Part shown: positions 9,567 through 18,738 of the stretch, one piece after another
How positions within the stretch are numbered: the stretch's first letter is position 1
How the letters are laid out: every line of letters starts with the position of its first letter
Source: Sphingomonas sp. LaA6.9
Lineage (GTDB): Bacteria; Pseudomonadota; Alphaproteobacteria; Sphingomonadales; Sphingomonadaceae
NCBI RefSeq assembly: GCF_022601895.1
Contig: NZ_JAKVIO010000019.1
Span: 1 to 64,000 of the forward strand
Length of the DNA: 64,000 bases
Direction of reading: 5' to 3'
Notes under the pieces: model-generated
Told to the model about the DNA's origin: nothing
The model's database searches: none
Seen by the model: the letters and a program-made list of their open reading frames with translations, nothing else
Translations under genes and position numbers: made by a program

Positions 9567-9873
9567 GGCTGTCCGTCACCTTTCACGGCCGATTGCCGAA
9601 ATGTAACCATAAAAACACGATTTTAAAAGTTATGCAATTCATTGGATATCGCATGGCGCCCGCCAAGGTCCCGGCTCGCTCCGGCTGATAAGGCCGCCAA
9701 GGGCTTAGCCTTATTAGATTCTCCGAGCGCAGCCTTGGGTTGAGCCCTCCTTGGGTGGATTGTGACCGCCATCGCCCAAATAACCTTTCTAATGGAGATT
9801 GACAAGTTATCCAACACAGCATAACCCACCTGAAGTCGATAGACAGGTTACGCATTTTAATGGAGTCGAGGCC
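9567..9873. promoter_or_regulatory. Divergent promoter region, CGNR gene / hydrolase gene
   Basis: A gene-free 307-bp stretch, more AT-rich than its flanks at 9600-9650 and 9780-9860. It must contain both promoters. I do not see a perfect palindrome or a convincing hexamer pair. Confidence 0.4.
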
Positions 9874-10725
9874 ATGACCAAAATTCGGTTCAGGAAAACA
9901 GATGTCGACGGATTCAGCGTCTTCTACCGCGAGGCCGGATCTGCCGATGCGCCCACCATCTTGCTGCTCCATGGCTTTCCGAGCTCAAGCCATATGTTTC
10001 GCGACCTAGTTCCGCTGCTGGCTGATCGTTATCATGTCGTTGCGCCCGATCTCCCGGGCTTCGGGCAATCTGACATGCCCTCGCGCGACAATTTTACATA
10101 TAGTTTCGAGCGTATCGCCGACATCATCGAGCGCTTTACCGAGGTGATCGGGCTCGAGCGCTTTGCCCTCTACGTCTTTGACTATGGGGCACCGACCGGC
10201 TTCCGGCTCGCAATCCGCAATCCGGACCGCGTGACGGCGATCATCTCGCAGAATGGCAATGCCTATGTCGAGGGGCTGAGCGAGGCCTGGAGCCCCATTC
10301 GAGCGTATTGGGAAGACGCGTCCGCTGGGAATCGCGAGGCGCTGAGGGCATTGCTGAAGCCCGAGACAACCTACTGGCAATATACACTGGGCGTGCCGGA
10401 CGTGGCGACCGTGTCGCCCGACGGATATTCACTTGATGACCATTATCTTGCCCGCCCGGGCGCCGACGAGGTCCAGCTTGATCTTTTCGGAGACTACAAG
10501 ACAAATGTCGCGCTCTATCCCCAGTTCCAGGAATATTTCAGGGATCATAAGCCGCCATTCCTTGCCGTTTGGGGAAGAAATGATCCCTTCTTCCTGCCGG
10601 CAGGTGCCGAGGCATTCAAGCGCGACATTCCCGACGCCAGGATCCGCCTGCTTGATGCCGGTCATTTTGCACTTGAGACGCACGCATCGGAGATTGCCGC
10701 GGAAATTCGCTCCTTCCTCGGCTAA
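9874..10725 (+). CDS. Alpha/beta hydrolase, epoxide hydrolase/haloalkane dehalogenase-like
   Basis: A 283-residue hydrolase starting MTKIRFRKTDVDGF. The ATG at 9874 is preferred because GGAG lies 8 bases upstream. The oxyanion motif HGFPSSSHMFRDL is present at about residues 35-47. The nucleophile elbow reads VFDYGAPTG, with Asp where esterases have Ser, as in epoxide hydrolases and haloalkane dehalogenases. The acid is probably Asp of WGRNDPFF and the base His of DAGHFALETH. The substrate is not predictable. The CGNR gene upstream is divergent. Confidence 0.88.
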   Translation: MTKIRFRKTDVDGFSVFYREAGSADAPTILLLHGFPSSSHMFRDLVPLLADRYHVVAPDLPGFGQSDMPSRDNFTYSFERIADIIERFTEVIGLERFALYVFDYGAPTGFRLAIRNPDRVTAIISQNGNAYVEGLSEAWSPIRAYWEDASAGNREALRALLKPETTYWQYTLGVPDVATVSPDGYSLDDHYLARPGADEVQLDLFGDYKTNVALYPQFQEYFRDHKPPFLAVWGRNDPFFLPAGAEAFKRDIPDARIRLLDAGHFALETHASEIAAEIRSFLG

Positions 10726-10996
10726 TCCGGGCTTCGCATCCCCGCTTCGATTGCAGGCGCACTCGCCGCGCGGGGTACAACGGTCAAGCCTGGAAGGCGC
10801 TGCTGCATTAGTTCCGGATGGAGCGATGCGCTGCGCCCGCTCGGCCGGGACAGCAAGGCTGTTCTCGATGCAGTGCCCGTCGATTGGCGGGTCGCCCGCA
10901 CGGTGCGGCGGCCTCGCTGGTTCCGGCATAAAACCTTCCAGCCGGATCAGTGGATGGCGACCAACTCGTCCCTGCTGGGGACTCCACGACAGCCTG

Positions 10997-11446
10997 TTAG
11001 AAGTCGAGATCGCTCAGGCCAGGGTGATCGCCGGGCCGGCGCCCAAGTGGCCAGTGATAGCGCCGGTCCGTCTCGGCGATGGGCATATCGTTGATGGACG
11101 CAATGCGACGACGCATCAGGCCGCTGGCGTCAAATTCCCAATTCTCATTTCCGTAGGACCGGAACCAGTTGTCGCTGTCATCGCGCCACTCGTAGGCGAA
11201 ACGCACGGCGATCCGATCGTCCGTGAACGCCCAAATCTCCTTGATGAGGCGGTAGTCGAGTTCCCGGTTCCATTTACGGGTAAGGAAAGCCACGATCGCC
11301 GCACGCCCCTGGAGGAACTCGCCCCGGTTTCGCCAAACGCTGTCGAGCGTGTAGGCGAGCGACACTTTCTCGGCGTTGCGGCTGTTCCAGCCATCCTCTG
11401 CGCTGCGGACCTTCTGGATCGCCGTCTCTGTCGTGAAGGGAGGCAA
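10997..11446 (-). CDS. DUF1348 family, NTF2-like protein
   Basis: A 149-residue protein of the DUF1348/SnoaL-like NTF2 fold. Diagnostic segments are [16 protein letters not shown] near the start, [37 protein letters not shown], and [15 protein letters not shown] followed by a [12 protein letters not shown] tail. Family members are often annotated as NTF2-like proteins of unknown substrate. It lies 71 bp downstream of the VOC gene on the same strand, so the two are probably co-transcribed. Confidence 0.88.
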   Translation of the reverse strand: MPPFTTETAIQKVRSAEDGWNSRNAEKVSLAYTLDSVWRNRGEFLQGRAAIVAFLTRKWNRELDYRLIKEIWAFTDDRIAVRFAYEWRDDSDNWFRSYGNENWEFDASGLMRRRIASINDMPIAETDRRYHWPLGRRPGDHPGLSDLDF

Positions 11447-11517
11447 GGGCGGTCGCTGTTCGTTTATCGTATATTCCCAGCTTCTTGCCGCACCAGAATA
11501 ACGGCGCGGTCACCTGA

Positions 11518-11928
11518 TTACCTGGAGCGCGCGGCGAACTCGAGGCGGATGCCGTCGGCCATCGCAACGATGAAATGCAGGTTTTCGGATCCCGGGCGAA
11601 AAGGGCCGGGTGCAAATTCCACGGTCACGCCGGGATGGGCCGATACCCGCTCGAAGGTCGCTTGCAGGGCCGGTTCGTCAGGAACAGCAAGTGCGAGGTG
11701 GTGAAGGCCGATATTGGCACGCCGGTCGAACCCGATTGCAGTCCCGGGATCCTTTACCCGCCAGAGCGTCAGCGTGATGCTGCCATCGGATACGAACGCG
11801 CAAGGATAGTCGTCATTGCGGCCGACCTCTTTCCAGCCGAGCGCTTCGATGAAAAACTCTGCTGCCGCGTCGTGGTCGCGCACGGCGAGCCCGAGATGGT
11901 GGACGCCGCGAGTAAGGGCTTCAGTCAC
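11518..11928 (-). CDS. VOC (glyoxalase/bleomycin-resistance fold) protein
   Basis: A 136-residue vicinal-oxygen-chelate protein made of two beta-alpha-beta-beta-beta modules. Candidate metal ligands are His of GVHHLGLAVRD, His of GLHHLALAVPD and Glu of IRLEFAAR. The GTG at 11928 is taken as the start because AAGGAGA lies 6 bases upstream and the protein then begins at the first beta strand. Members include lyases and dioxygenases; the reaction cannot be assigned here. It is the first gene of a likely two-gene unit with the DUF1348 gene. Confidence 0.85.
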   Translation of the reverse strand: MTEALTRGVHHLGLAVRDHDAAAEFFIEALGWKEVGRNDDYPCAFVSDGSITLTLWRVKDPGTAIGFDRRANIGLHHLALAVPDEPALQATFERVSAHPGVTVEFAPGPFRPGSENLHFIVAMADGIRLEFAARSR

Positions 11929-12139
11929 GCATGTCTCCTTCACATCATGCCCCAATTAGCGTCGCAGGCGGGGCGCATCACTAGAGAGGATGCGAGAAAC
12001 ACTTTCCCGCCTTTCGTGAAAATCGACCGTGCCGCTATTCCCTGGTCTGGCTGGACTTCCAGCAAACCGGCGCTTTTTGAAAGACATAGGGCGTAATGTT
12101 CGTTGCAATCGGCGTAGCAAGAAGCCCAGTGACAGTAAT

Positions 12140-12157
12140 CTATCTATGGATAGATAG
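12140..12157. promoter_or_regulatory. TetR-type palindromic operator candidate, site 1
   Basis: The perfect 8-bp inverted repeat CTATCTAT-GG-ATAGATAG lies about 177 bp upstream of the efflux adaptor start. The same ATCTATCTAT core recurs before the TetR gene at 18739, consistent with one repressor controlling both. Whether the site represses or only auto-regulates cannot be read from sequence. Confidence 0.6.
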
Positions 12158-12201
12158 CGTTTGACTCGAAAAAACTCGTTCGCCATGAGTAATGTCGATC
12201 G

Positions 12202-12219
12202 ATCAGTAGATAGACTGAT
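12202..12219. promoter_or_regulatory. Palindromic operator candidate, site 2
   Basis: The inverted repeat ATCAGT-AGATAG-ACTGAT lies 45 bp downstream of site 1 and about 115 bp before the efflux adaptor. It contains the TAGATAG element in its centre, so it may be a second, variant site for the same regulator. Confidence 0.45.
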
Positions 12220-12333
12220 TGACCACAAGCATTCTTAGGCCCCGCGCTCGATGCAGCGCGTGGGAGTGGGCGTGGTTCGCGTTGGGCATGTCCTTTTGGC
12301 GACGGAACACCTGGCGAATTTCGTCGACATTCA

Positions 12334-13572
12334 ATGGGGAAGAAAGTGACCCGGTATCAAGCCATCAACGAGACGGAATTGTCTGACTATCACGAGCTCA
12401 ATCCAAGGCGATCCAAGGCCTGGCTCGCCTCTGTCGCGGGCGTTGCCCTGTTCGTGGCGGCAGGAATATGGGGCTCTCATTATCTTGAGCAGGACCCACC
12501 ACCTGTTGCAAAATCCGCATCGGTTGCCGTCAGCGCGCCCCTCCAGCGCGAGGTCGAGCAGAGGCTCAGCTTCCTGGGACAACTTGCTGCCGCGAAGCAG
12601 GTAGAGGTTCGCGCCCAGGTCGGCGGGACCCTGAAGGGGATCTATTTCGACGACGGCGATATCGTTCGCCAGGGGCAGCTGCTCTTCGAGATCGACCCCG
12701 AACCATATCGCATCAAGCATGCGCAAGCGTTGGCGGAGCTGAGCGCCGCCCAGGCGCGGCTCAGCCTTGCGACGCGCGAACTCGCACGCGCCCAGCAGCT
12801 CAAGGACACCGACGCAGGATCGGCCGAAAATCTCGAGCAAAAGCAGGCTGGCAAGTTAAGTGCCCAAGCCGCCGTCACCGGGGCGAGCGCCATGGTGCGC
12901 GATGCCCGTTTCGACATGGACCGCACGCGCGTTCGTGCGCCCTTCACGGGCCGGATCGGAGCGCACCAGGTCTCAGTCGGCAATCTTGTCGCCGGCAGCC
13001 GCGCTGGCAATGCGTCGACCACCTTGTTGGCTACGCTCGTGTCGCTTGACCCTGCCTGGCTGAATTTCGACATGAGCGAGGCGGATTACATGAAGTTCCA
13101 GCGCGAGCGGGCCAAGGCGCCAGGGCGGCTTGCGAACACCGTCTACGCCTCGCTTGGCGACGAGGCGAAATTCGACCGGATAGGGACGCTCGACTTCGTC
13201 GACAACGCACTCGATCGCGCAAGCGGGACGATCCGGGCGCGCGCCACGCTCAAGAACGCAGATGGGTTCCTTACGCCGGGCGCATTCGCCCGCGTGCGGC
13301 TTGCGCTGTCGACGAAGTCCGCGGTCCTGCTCGTGCCCGATGCTGCCGTGCTTCCTGACCAGTCGGATCACATCGTCCTGACCTTGGGCAAGGACAATGT
13401 GGTGACGCCCAAGAAAGTGGAGCTCGGCGACCTGCGCGGTGGCCTCAGGGTCATCCTCTCGGGGCTCGCCCCCAATGACAAGGTGATCATCGACGGCATC
13501 CCATCGGCGGCGCCTGGGTCAAAGGTCGCGCCGCACCCAGGCACGATCCGCTTCGACGCGGGCAAGGACTGA
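12334..13572 (+). CDS. RND efflux periplasmic adaptor (membrane fusion protein)
   Basis: A 412-residue HlyD/AcrA-type adaptor that links an inner-membrane RND pump to an outer-membrane channel. An N-terminal membrane anchor (about residues 29-47, WLASVAGVALFVAAGIW) is followed by a lipoyl half-motif (QVGGTLKGIYFDDGDIVRQGQ), an alpha-helical hairpin, the second lipoyl half (RVRAPFTGRIGAHQVSVG), and beta-barrel and membrane-proximal domains. The ATG at 12334 lacks a strong ribosome site. It is the first gene of a three-gene operon with a 4-bp gap to the pump, and the candidate TetR-type operators lie just upstream. Confidence 0.93.
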   Translation: MGKKVTRYQAINETELSDYHELNPRRSKAWLASVAGVALFVAAGIWGSHYLEQDPPPVAKSASVAVSAPLQREVEQRLSFLGQLAAAKQVEVRAQVGGTLKGIYFDDGDIVRQGQLLFEIDPEPYRIKHAQALAELSAAQARLSLATRELARAQQLKDTDAGSAENLEQKQAGKLSAQAAVTGASAMVRDARFDMDRTRVRAPFTGRIGAHQVSVGNLVAGSRAGNASTTLLATLVSLDPAWLNFDMSEADYMKFQRERAKAPGRLANTVYASLGDEAKFDRIGTLDFVDNALDRASGTIRARATLKNADGFLTPGAFARVRLALSTKSAVLLVPDAAVLPDQSDHIVLTLGKDNVVTPKKVELGDLRGGLRVILSGLAPNDKVIIDGIPSAAPGSKVAPHPGTIRFDAGKD

Positions 13573-13576
13573 ATTC

Positions 13577-16500
13577 ATGAGACTAGCGCACTATTTCATT
13601 GACCGCCCACGCTACGCTGCGGTCGTGAACATCTTCATCGTGCTCGCGGGGCTGGCAACCGCGATGCTCCTGCCGATCGCCCAATATCCCAACATCGTCC
13701 CGCCCAATATCGACATCGTGACAAGCTTTCCCGGCGCTTCGGCCGATACGGTTGCCCGCACGGTCGCGACGCCGATCGAGCAGGCTGTCAACGGCGTCGA
13801 AGGCATGGACTATATCACGAGCCAGTCCACCGGAGACGGCAGGCTGACGACGACGGTCGTCTTCAAGGTCGGCGCCGATCCGAACACGGCCCTCATGTTG
13901 ACGCGCAACCGCGTCCAGGACGTGCTCTCGCGCTTGCCACCGGAAGTCCAGCAACAAGGCGTGCAGGTCAACAAGACCATCAAGTCGCTGCTCCTGGGGA
14001 TCCACATCTATTCCCCCGATGGCTCACGCAGCGTCGAGTACTTGTCCAACTACATGCTCAAGATCAAGGACGAGGTCGCGCGTGTTCCCGGCGTGTCGCA
14101 GTTCTGGAGCCTGGGCGAACGCCAATATGCCATGCGGATCTGGGTCGATCCGGACAAGGCCGCTGCCTATGATATCAGCGCGAAGGAAATCCTGGGTGCC
14201 CTGCGTGCGCAGAATGCCCAGGTCGCTGCCGGCGTCCTGAACCGGCCGCCGCATGCCGGCCACGGCGCCTATGAGGTCAATATCGAGACGCTTGGCCGTC
14301 TCGAGACACCCGAGCAGTTTGGCGACATAGTCATCAAGTCCGACGCGCAAGGGCGGGTCACGCGGATCCGGGATATCGGCCGCGTAGAGGTCGGTTCGGC
14401 GGACTATGGCTCGAAGGCTTATACCGACAAGGAGCCCTCGTCGCCCTCCTGGGTGATCGCAACGCCCGACGCGAACGTTATCGCCGTCCAGCACGCGGTC
14501 TGGGCGAAGCTGGAGGAGTTGAAGCAAAGCTTCCCGCCCGGCGTCGATTATATGCGCGTCTACGATCCGACCAACTTCGTCAGCCAGTCGATCGAGGAAG
14601 TGATTGTCACGATATTCATCGCGATCCTGCTCGTCGTCGGTGTCGTCTACCTTTTCCTGCAGAGCTGGCGGGCGACGCTGATCCCGGTGATCGCAATCCC
14701 GATCTCGCTCATCGGGACACTGACGGTTCTTGCGCTCACGGGGACGTCCATCAACAACCTTTCCCTTTTCGGCCTGGTCCTGGCCGTCGGCATCGTCGTC
14801 GACGACGCGATCGTGGTGGTCGAGAATGTCGAGCGAAACATGGCGCTGGGCCTTTCCCCGCGCGATGCCGCGCGCAGGACGATGTCGGAGGTCTCAAAGG
14901 CGCTGATCGCCATTGCACTCACACTCTGCGCCGTGTTCGTGCCCACCGCCTTCCTCTCGGGCATCTCGGGCATCTTCTTCAAGCAGTTCGCGATCACGAT
15001 CGCGGCGTCGACGGTCATCTCGTGCTTCGTCTCGCTGACATTGAGCCCGGCACTGTGCGCCATGCTCCTCAGGCCTCACAAGAAGGGCGACGTCCACGAG
15101 GAGCCGCGAGGCCTGGCGCGCTTCCTCCATCCCTTCTTCCGTCGTTTCAACCATGGCTTTGAGCGGATGTCGTCATCCTATGGCAAGGTGACAGGTCGCC
15201 TCGTACGGGCAACCGGCGTCATGTTACTGGCCTATGCTGGCCTGGTCGGTCTCACGACGTTCCAGATGTCGCGCATGCCCACCGGCTTCATCCCGGACTC
15301 CGACATTGGCTATCTCGCGACTGTCGTGATGCTGCCACCCGGGTCGAGCCTCGATCGCACCGATGAGGTCATCCGGCAGGTCAACGAAATCGCGCTTGGC
15401 ACTGAAGGCGTCGAACACACGTCTCCCATCGCCGGCTTCGATATCACGAGCTACACCGTGGCACCCAATATCGGTACGGTCTTCTCGGCGCTGCCTTCGC
15501 TCTACCGCAAGCACATCCCGGGCATCAACGCTGCCACCATGGTCAAGACCCTGCAGGCCAAGTTCGACGCGCAGATCAAGGATGCGGTCGTCGTCACGAT
15601 CATGCCTCCGACGGTCCAGGGCCTGGGCAATGCGGGCGGCTTCAAGGCAATGCTCGAAGATCGCGCAGGTCTTGGGCCCGAGGCGCTTGCCAAGGCTGCA
15701 AATGACCTGGCTGCGGCCGCCAACAAGGATGGATCTTTTGCGGGCGTCTTCACGCTGTTCAATACCGGCGCGCCCTCGCTCTATACGGATGTCGATCGGC
15801 TGAAGGCGGAAAAACTGGGGCTTTCGTCCGACGACGTATTCTCCACGATGCAGCTCTATCTGGGCTCGCAATATGTGAACGACTTCAACCTGTCGGGACG
15901 CACCTATCCGGTCTTCGTCCAGGGCGACCAGCAATTCCGCTTGTCGGCCGACGACATTGCCAGGCTCAGAGTGCGCAATGCCACGGGCGACATGGTCCCT
16001 ATCGGCGCGGTCGCGAGCTTCAAGGACCAGACAAAGCCGTACCGGGTGCCCCGTTACAACCTCTTCCCGGCCGCCGAGATCATCGGGGCCGCCGGACCTG
16101 GCGTCGCCTCGGGCACGGCGATGAAGCGACTGGAAGAATTGGCGCAACAGACCTTGCCCAACGGCATCGTGATGGAATGGACCGACATTGCCCGCCAGCA
16201 GCACCAGCAAGGCATTCCCACGGTCCTGATCTTCGCCGCCTCCGCGCTGTTCGTCTTCCTCGTGCTGACCGCGCAATATGAAAGCTGGAAGATTCCGCTC
16301 GCTATCCTGCTGATCATTCCTATGTGCCTGCTGGCCGCCTCCACAGGCCTCCAGTTGCGATCGATGCCAATCGACATTCTTGCCCAGATCGGCTTTGTCG
16401 TGCTGCTTGGCCTGGCGGCAAAGAATGCGATCCTGATCGTCGAGTTCGCAAAGCATCACCAGGATCGCGAGGGAGTTGGGCCAGAGGAGGCCGCGACGCT

Positions 16501-16768
16501 GTCGGCCCGGGAGCGACTGCGACCGATCCTGATGACCTCGCTTGCCTTCATAGCAGGCGTGTTCCCCCTCGTGATCGCTCACGGCGCGGGATCCGAGATG
16601 CGCCAGTCGCTCGGCACCGCCGTGTTCTTTGGAATGCTCGGGGTCACGATCTTCGGCCTGGTCTTCACGCCCGCATTCTACGCTGCCGTCCAAAGGCTGC
16701 GCGTCGGGAGGGCTCCAACTGCCCTTTCCCGCGATTTCACCCCGCTTGGCGACAGGAATCCCGCATGA
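13577..16768 (+). CDS. RND multidrug efflux pump, HAE1 family inner-membrane subunit
   Basis: A 1,063-residue proton-driven drug exporter, the usual length of AcrB-type pumps. It begins at the first transmembrane helix (RYAAVVNIFIVLAGLATAML). The two proton-relay aspartates are in TM4 (VGIVVDDAIVVVENVER) and the lysine is in TM10 (LAAKNAILIVEFAK). Two large periplasmic loops with porter and docking domains follow TM1 and TM7. It sits 4 bp after the adaptor, and its stop overlaps the next ATG (ATGA), so all three are translated from one transcript. The substrate range is unknown. Confidence 0.95.
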   Translation: MRLAHYFIDRPRYAAVVNIFIVLAGLATAMLLPIAQYPNIVPPNIDIVTSFPGASADTVARTVATPIEQAVNGVEGMDYITSQSTGDGRLTTTVVFKVGADPNTALMLTRNRVQDVLSRLPPEVQQQGVQVNKTIKSLLLGIHIYSPDGSRSVEYLSNYMLKIKDEVARVPGVSQFWSLGERQYAMRIWVDPDKAAAYDISAKEILGALRAQNAQVAAGVLNRPPHAGHGAYEVNIETLGRLETPEQFGDIVIKSDAQGRVTRIRDIGRVEVGSADYGSKAYTDKEPSSPSWVIATPDANVIAVQHAVWAKLEELKQSFPPGVDYMRVYDPTNFVSQSIEEVIVTIFIAILLVVGVVYLFLQSWRATLIPVIAIPISLIGTLTVLALTGTSINNLSLFGLVLAVGIVVDDAIVVVENVERNMALGLSPRDAARRTMSEVSKALIAIALTLCAVFVPTAFLSGISGIFFKQFAITIAASTVISCFVSLTLSPALCAMLLRPHKKGDVHEEPRGLARFLHPFFRRFNHGFERMSSSYGKVTGRLVRATGVMLLAYAGLVGLTTFQMSRMPTGFIPDSDIGYLATVVMLPPGSSLDRTDEVIRQVNEIALGTEGVEHTSPIAGFDITSYTVAPNIGTVFSALPSLYRKHIPGINAATMVKTLQAKFDAQIKDAVVVTIMPPTVQGLGNAGGFKAMLEDRAGLGPEALAKAANDLAAAANKDGSFAGVFTLFNTGAPSLYTDVDRLKAEKLGLSSDDVFSTMQLYLGSQYVNDFNLSGRTYPVFVQGDQQFRLSADDIARLRVRNATGDMVPIGAVASFKDQTKPYRVPRYNLFPAAEIIGAAGPGVASGTAMKRLEELAQQTLPNGIVMEWTDIARQQHQQGIPTVLIFAASALFVFLVLTAQYESWKIPLAILLIIPMCLLAASTGLQLRSMPIDILAQIGFVVLLGLAAKNAILIVEFAKHHQDREGVGPEEAATLSARERLRPILMTSLAFIAGVFPLVIAHGAGSEMRQSLGTAVFFGMLGVTIFGLVFTPAFYAAVQRLRVGRAPTALSRDFTPLGDRNPA

Positions 16769-18267
16769 TCTCCAAACCCAAGAAAAGCGCCTGCATTGGC
16801 CGATACAGCCCGGTTCTCTGCCTGGTCCTCCAGGCCTGCGCGGTTGGCCCCGACTATGCAAGGCCGGAGACTAAGCTGGTCCCTTTCCACGCGAAGGTGG
16901 AAGCGTCGGCAATCCCGGCACGAGCGGCGGCGCCCCTGGATAGCTGGTGGACGGGGTTCAATGATCCCGTGCTGGTGACGGTGATCCAGCGCGCCCTCGA
17001 CCAGAATCTTGATCTTGCAGCATCGCTCGCCCGCGTCCAGCAAGCCCGCGCCATAGCCAGGAGGGCGGGCGCCGACCTCTTGCCCAGCTTCGACGCGGCC
17101 GGGGCTGCCACCGCCTTCCGGCTGAGCGAGAACTCCGGCCAAAATGCCTTGCTCAGCCAGATTCCCGGCTTCCAACGCAACTTTGAAGACTATTCCGTGG
17201 GTGCGTCGGCAAGCTGGGAGATCGACCTCATGGGCGGCCTGGCGCGCGGTGCCAGGGCCGCCAGCGAAGAGGCAATGGCGGCCGAGGCAGACCGGATTGG
17301 GCTGCGCGTCACTGTCGCTGCCGATGCAGCCGACGCCTATCTCCAGGTTCGCGGCTATCAAGCCCGGCTCGCCGTTGCGCTCGACCAGGTGTCGAACGAC
17401 AAACATCTCGCACGGCTCGTTGGCGATCGTTACAAGGCAGGGGCAGGGACCGGGCGCGAGGTTGCCCAGGCCGATGCCCTGTTGCGCCGCGCACGTGCGA
17501 GCATCCCCCCGCTGCGGATAGGCCTTGAGGCGCAGCTCAACCGGCTCGATGTCCTGATGGGGGTCCAGCCCGGGACCTATGCCCAGCAACTTGCAGAACC
17601 TGGGACCCTGCCGCCTGTCCCGGCAATCGCTGTGGATGCGGCGCCGACCGATATGCTGCGCCGAAGGCCGGACATCCTCGCGGCCGAGCGCCGGCTGGCG
17701 GCGTCGAGCGAGCGGATCGGCGTTGCGATCTCTGACTACTACCCCAAGATTTCACTCTCGGGCGCGCTTGGCTTCGGCAGCCTCAGCACTGGCAATTTGT
17801 TCAATGCAGGCTCTTTCCAGGCGCACGGGAGCGGGCTCATTCGCTGGCGCCTGTTCGACTTCGGCAAGGTAGACGCTGAGGTAAAGCAGGCGCGCGGTGC
17901 CAACGCGGAAGCGCTGGCGATTTATCGGCAAGTCGTGCTTCGCGCCGCCGAGGACGTTGAAAATGCCCTGGCCGCCTTTTCGCAGACGCAGCTTCGCACC
18001 AGCGAACTGGCAGCGCAGGTGCAGGCACTGACGAGGGCGCGCGACCTCTCCGAGCAGGCGTATCGAGCTGGCTCGATCCCGTTGACCGATGTGTTGAACG
18101 CCAATGCGGACCTGCTCGTGGCGCGGGACCAACTCGATACCGAACGTACCGCCATTGCACGCTCCGCGGTCGCTGTCTTTCGGGCACTGGGCGGAGGTTG
18201 GTCGCCACCGCCGGCGGGGTCGCGAGGCGCAACTGTCCTTGGCGCCAGCATTGAACCTGGAGACTGA
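16765..18267 (+). CDS. Outer-membrane efflux lipoprotein, NodT/OprM type
   Basis: A 500-residue TolC-like channel for the RND pump. The ATG at 16765 overlaps the pump stop by 4 bases. The protein then starts MISKPKK with a lipoprotein signal whose lipobox is LVLQAC, followed by the family hallmark AVGPDYARPE. Two outer-membrane efflux repeats follow, each with the long periplasmic helices (AARGARAASEEAMAAEADR; ERTAIARSAVAVFRALGGGW at the end). It completes a tripartite envelope-spanning exporter. Confidence 0.94.
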   Translation: MISKPKKSACIGRYSPVLCLVLQACAVGPDYARPETKLVPFHAKVEASAIPARAAAPLDSWWTGFNDPVLVTVIQRALDQNLDLAASLARVQQARAIARRAGADLLPSFDAAGAATAFRLSENSGQNALLSQIPGFQRNFEDYSVGASASWEIDLMGGLARGARAASEEAMAAEADRIGLRVTVAADAADAYLQVRGYQARLAVALDQVSNDKHLARLVGDRYKAGAGTGREVAQADALLRRARASIPPLRIGLEAQLNRLDVLMGVQPGTYAQQLAEPGTLPPVPAIAVDAAPTDMLRRRPDILAAERRLAASSERIGVAISDYYPKISLSGALGFGSLSTGNLFNAGSFQAHGSGLIRWRLFDFGKVDAEVKQARGANAEALAIYRQVVLRAAEDVENALAAFSQTQLRTSELAAQVQALTRARDLSEQAYRAGSIPLTDVLNANADLLVARDQLDTERTAIARSAVAVFRALGGGWSPPPAGSRGATVLGASIEPGD

Positions 18268-18353
18268 AGCTTCGCCTGCGGATCGGGTGATTGATCCCAG
18301 GCGCCGTTGACCAGGTTTCCGACAGACTATTCCCCGCGAAGATGGAGGTGGAG

Positions 18354-18545
18354 ATGACCAAGCAAATAGGCAGGGCAGGCAAAGACTTCTTCACGAGGCT
18401 TTGGCGAAGCTTGCAAGATTTCGCCGAAGTGGCCGAACTGTCGCAAACCGAACTGCTCGAACGACGCGTGGCGCAGATCGAGCGACAGCTTCGACAGCCG
18501 GAGGAACCCAAGGCCAGGCCGTCCATCGGTGCATCCAATGATTGA
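18354..18545 (+). CDS. Small hypothetical protein downstream of the efflux operon
   Basis: A 63-residue polypeptide beginning MTKQIGRAGKDFFTRLW. The start is supported by GGAGG located 5 bases upstream. The centre (ELSQTELLERRVAQIERQL) is predicted to be a charged amphipathic helix, and the tail is Pro-rich. I do not recognise a family. Its position between the efflux genes and the TetR gene suggests that it belongs to the same unit. Confidence 0.55.
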   Translation: MTKQIGRAGKDFFTRLWRSLQDFAEVAELSQTELLERRVAQIERQLRQPEEPKARPSIGASND

Positions 18546-18704
18546 TCAGCAAGAGGCCGCCCCATGAGGTCTAATGCGGAGGATATGCGACGCCCGGGAG
18601 ATCTCGAAGGACAGTACGCATTCAGGAACGGTCCTTGCGTCATGGTCGACTTTGCCTTGCCTGGCAGCGCTGCCCGTGAAGATAAATCTTGCACTGCCTG
18701 GGCT

Positions 18705-18726
18705 ATCTATCTATCAGGAGATAGAT
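18705..18726. promoter_or_regulatory. TetR-type palindromic operator candidate before the TetR gene
   Basis: The perfect 8-bp inverted repeat ATCTATCT-ATCAGG-AGATAGAT ends 12 bases before the TetR ATG and abuts its ribosome site. It shares ATCTATCTAT with the palindrome upstream of the efflux operon. This is the layout expected for an autoregulated repressor that also controls the pump. Confidence 0.65.
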
Positions 18727-18738
18727 TTGGAGGTTATC

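Larger units (their letters stand above)
11929..12333. promoter_or_regulatory. Intergenic control region, VOC gene / RND efflux operon
   Basis: A gene-free 405-bp region between divergent units. It contains two palindromic candidate operators (12140-12157 and 12202-12219) built on TATCTA/TAGATA elements. It must hold the promoter of the efflux operon. Confidence 0.55.

Noticed and set aside
11956-12228. 90-codon minus-strand frame before the efflux operon
   Set aside because: It crosses the two operator-like palindromes and has no family features, no ribosome site and low-complexity Arg/Ser composition.
15224-16861. 545-codon open frame opposite the RND pump
   Set aside because: It lies wholly against the conserved pump and outer-membrane genes, with no recognisable features.
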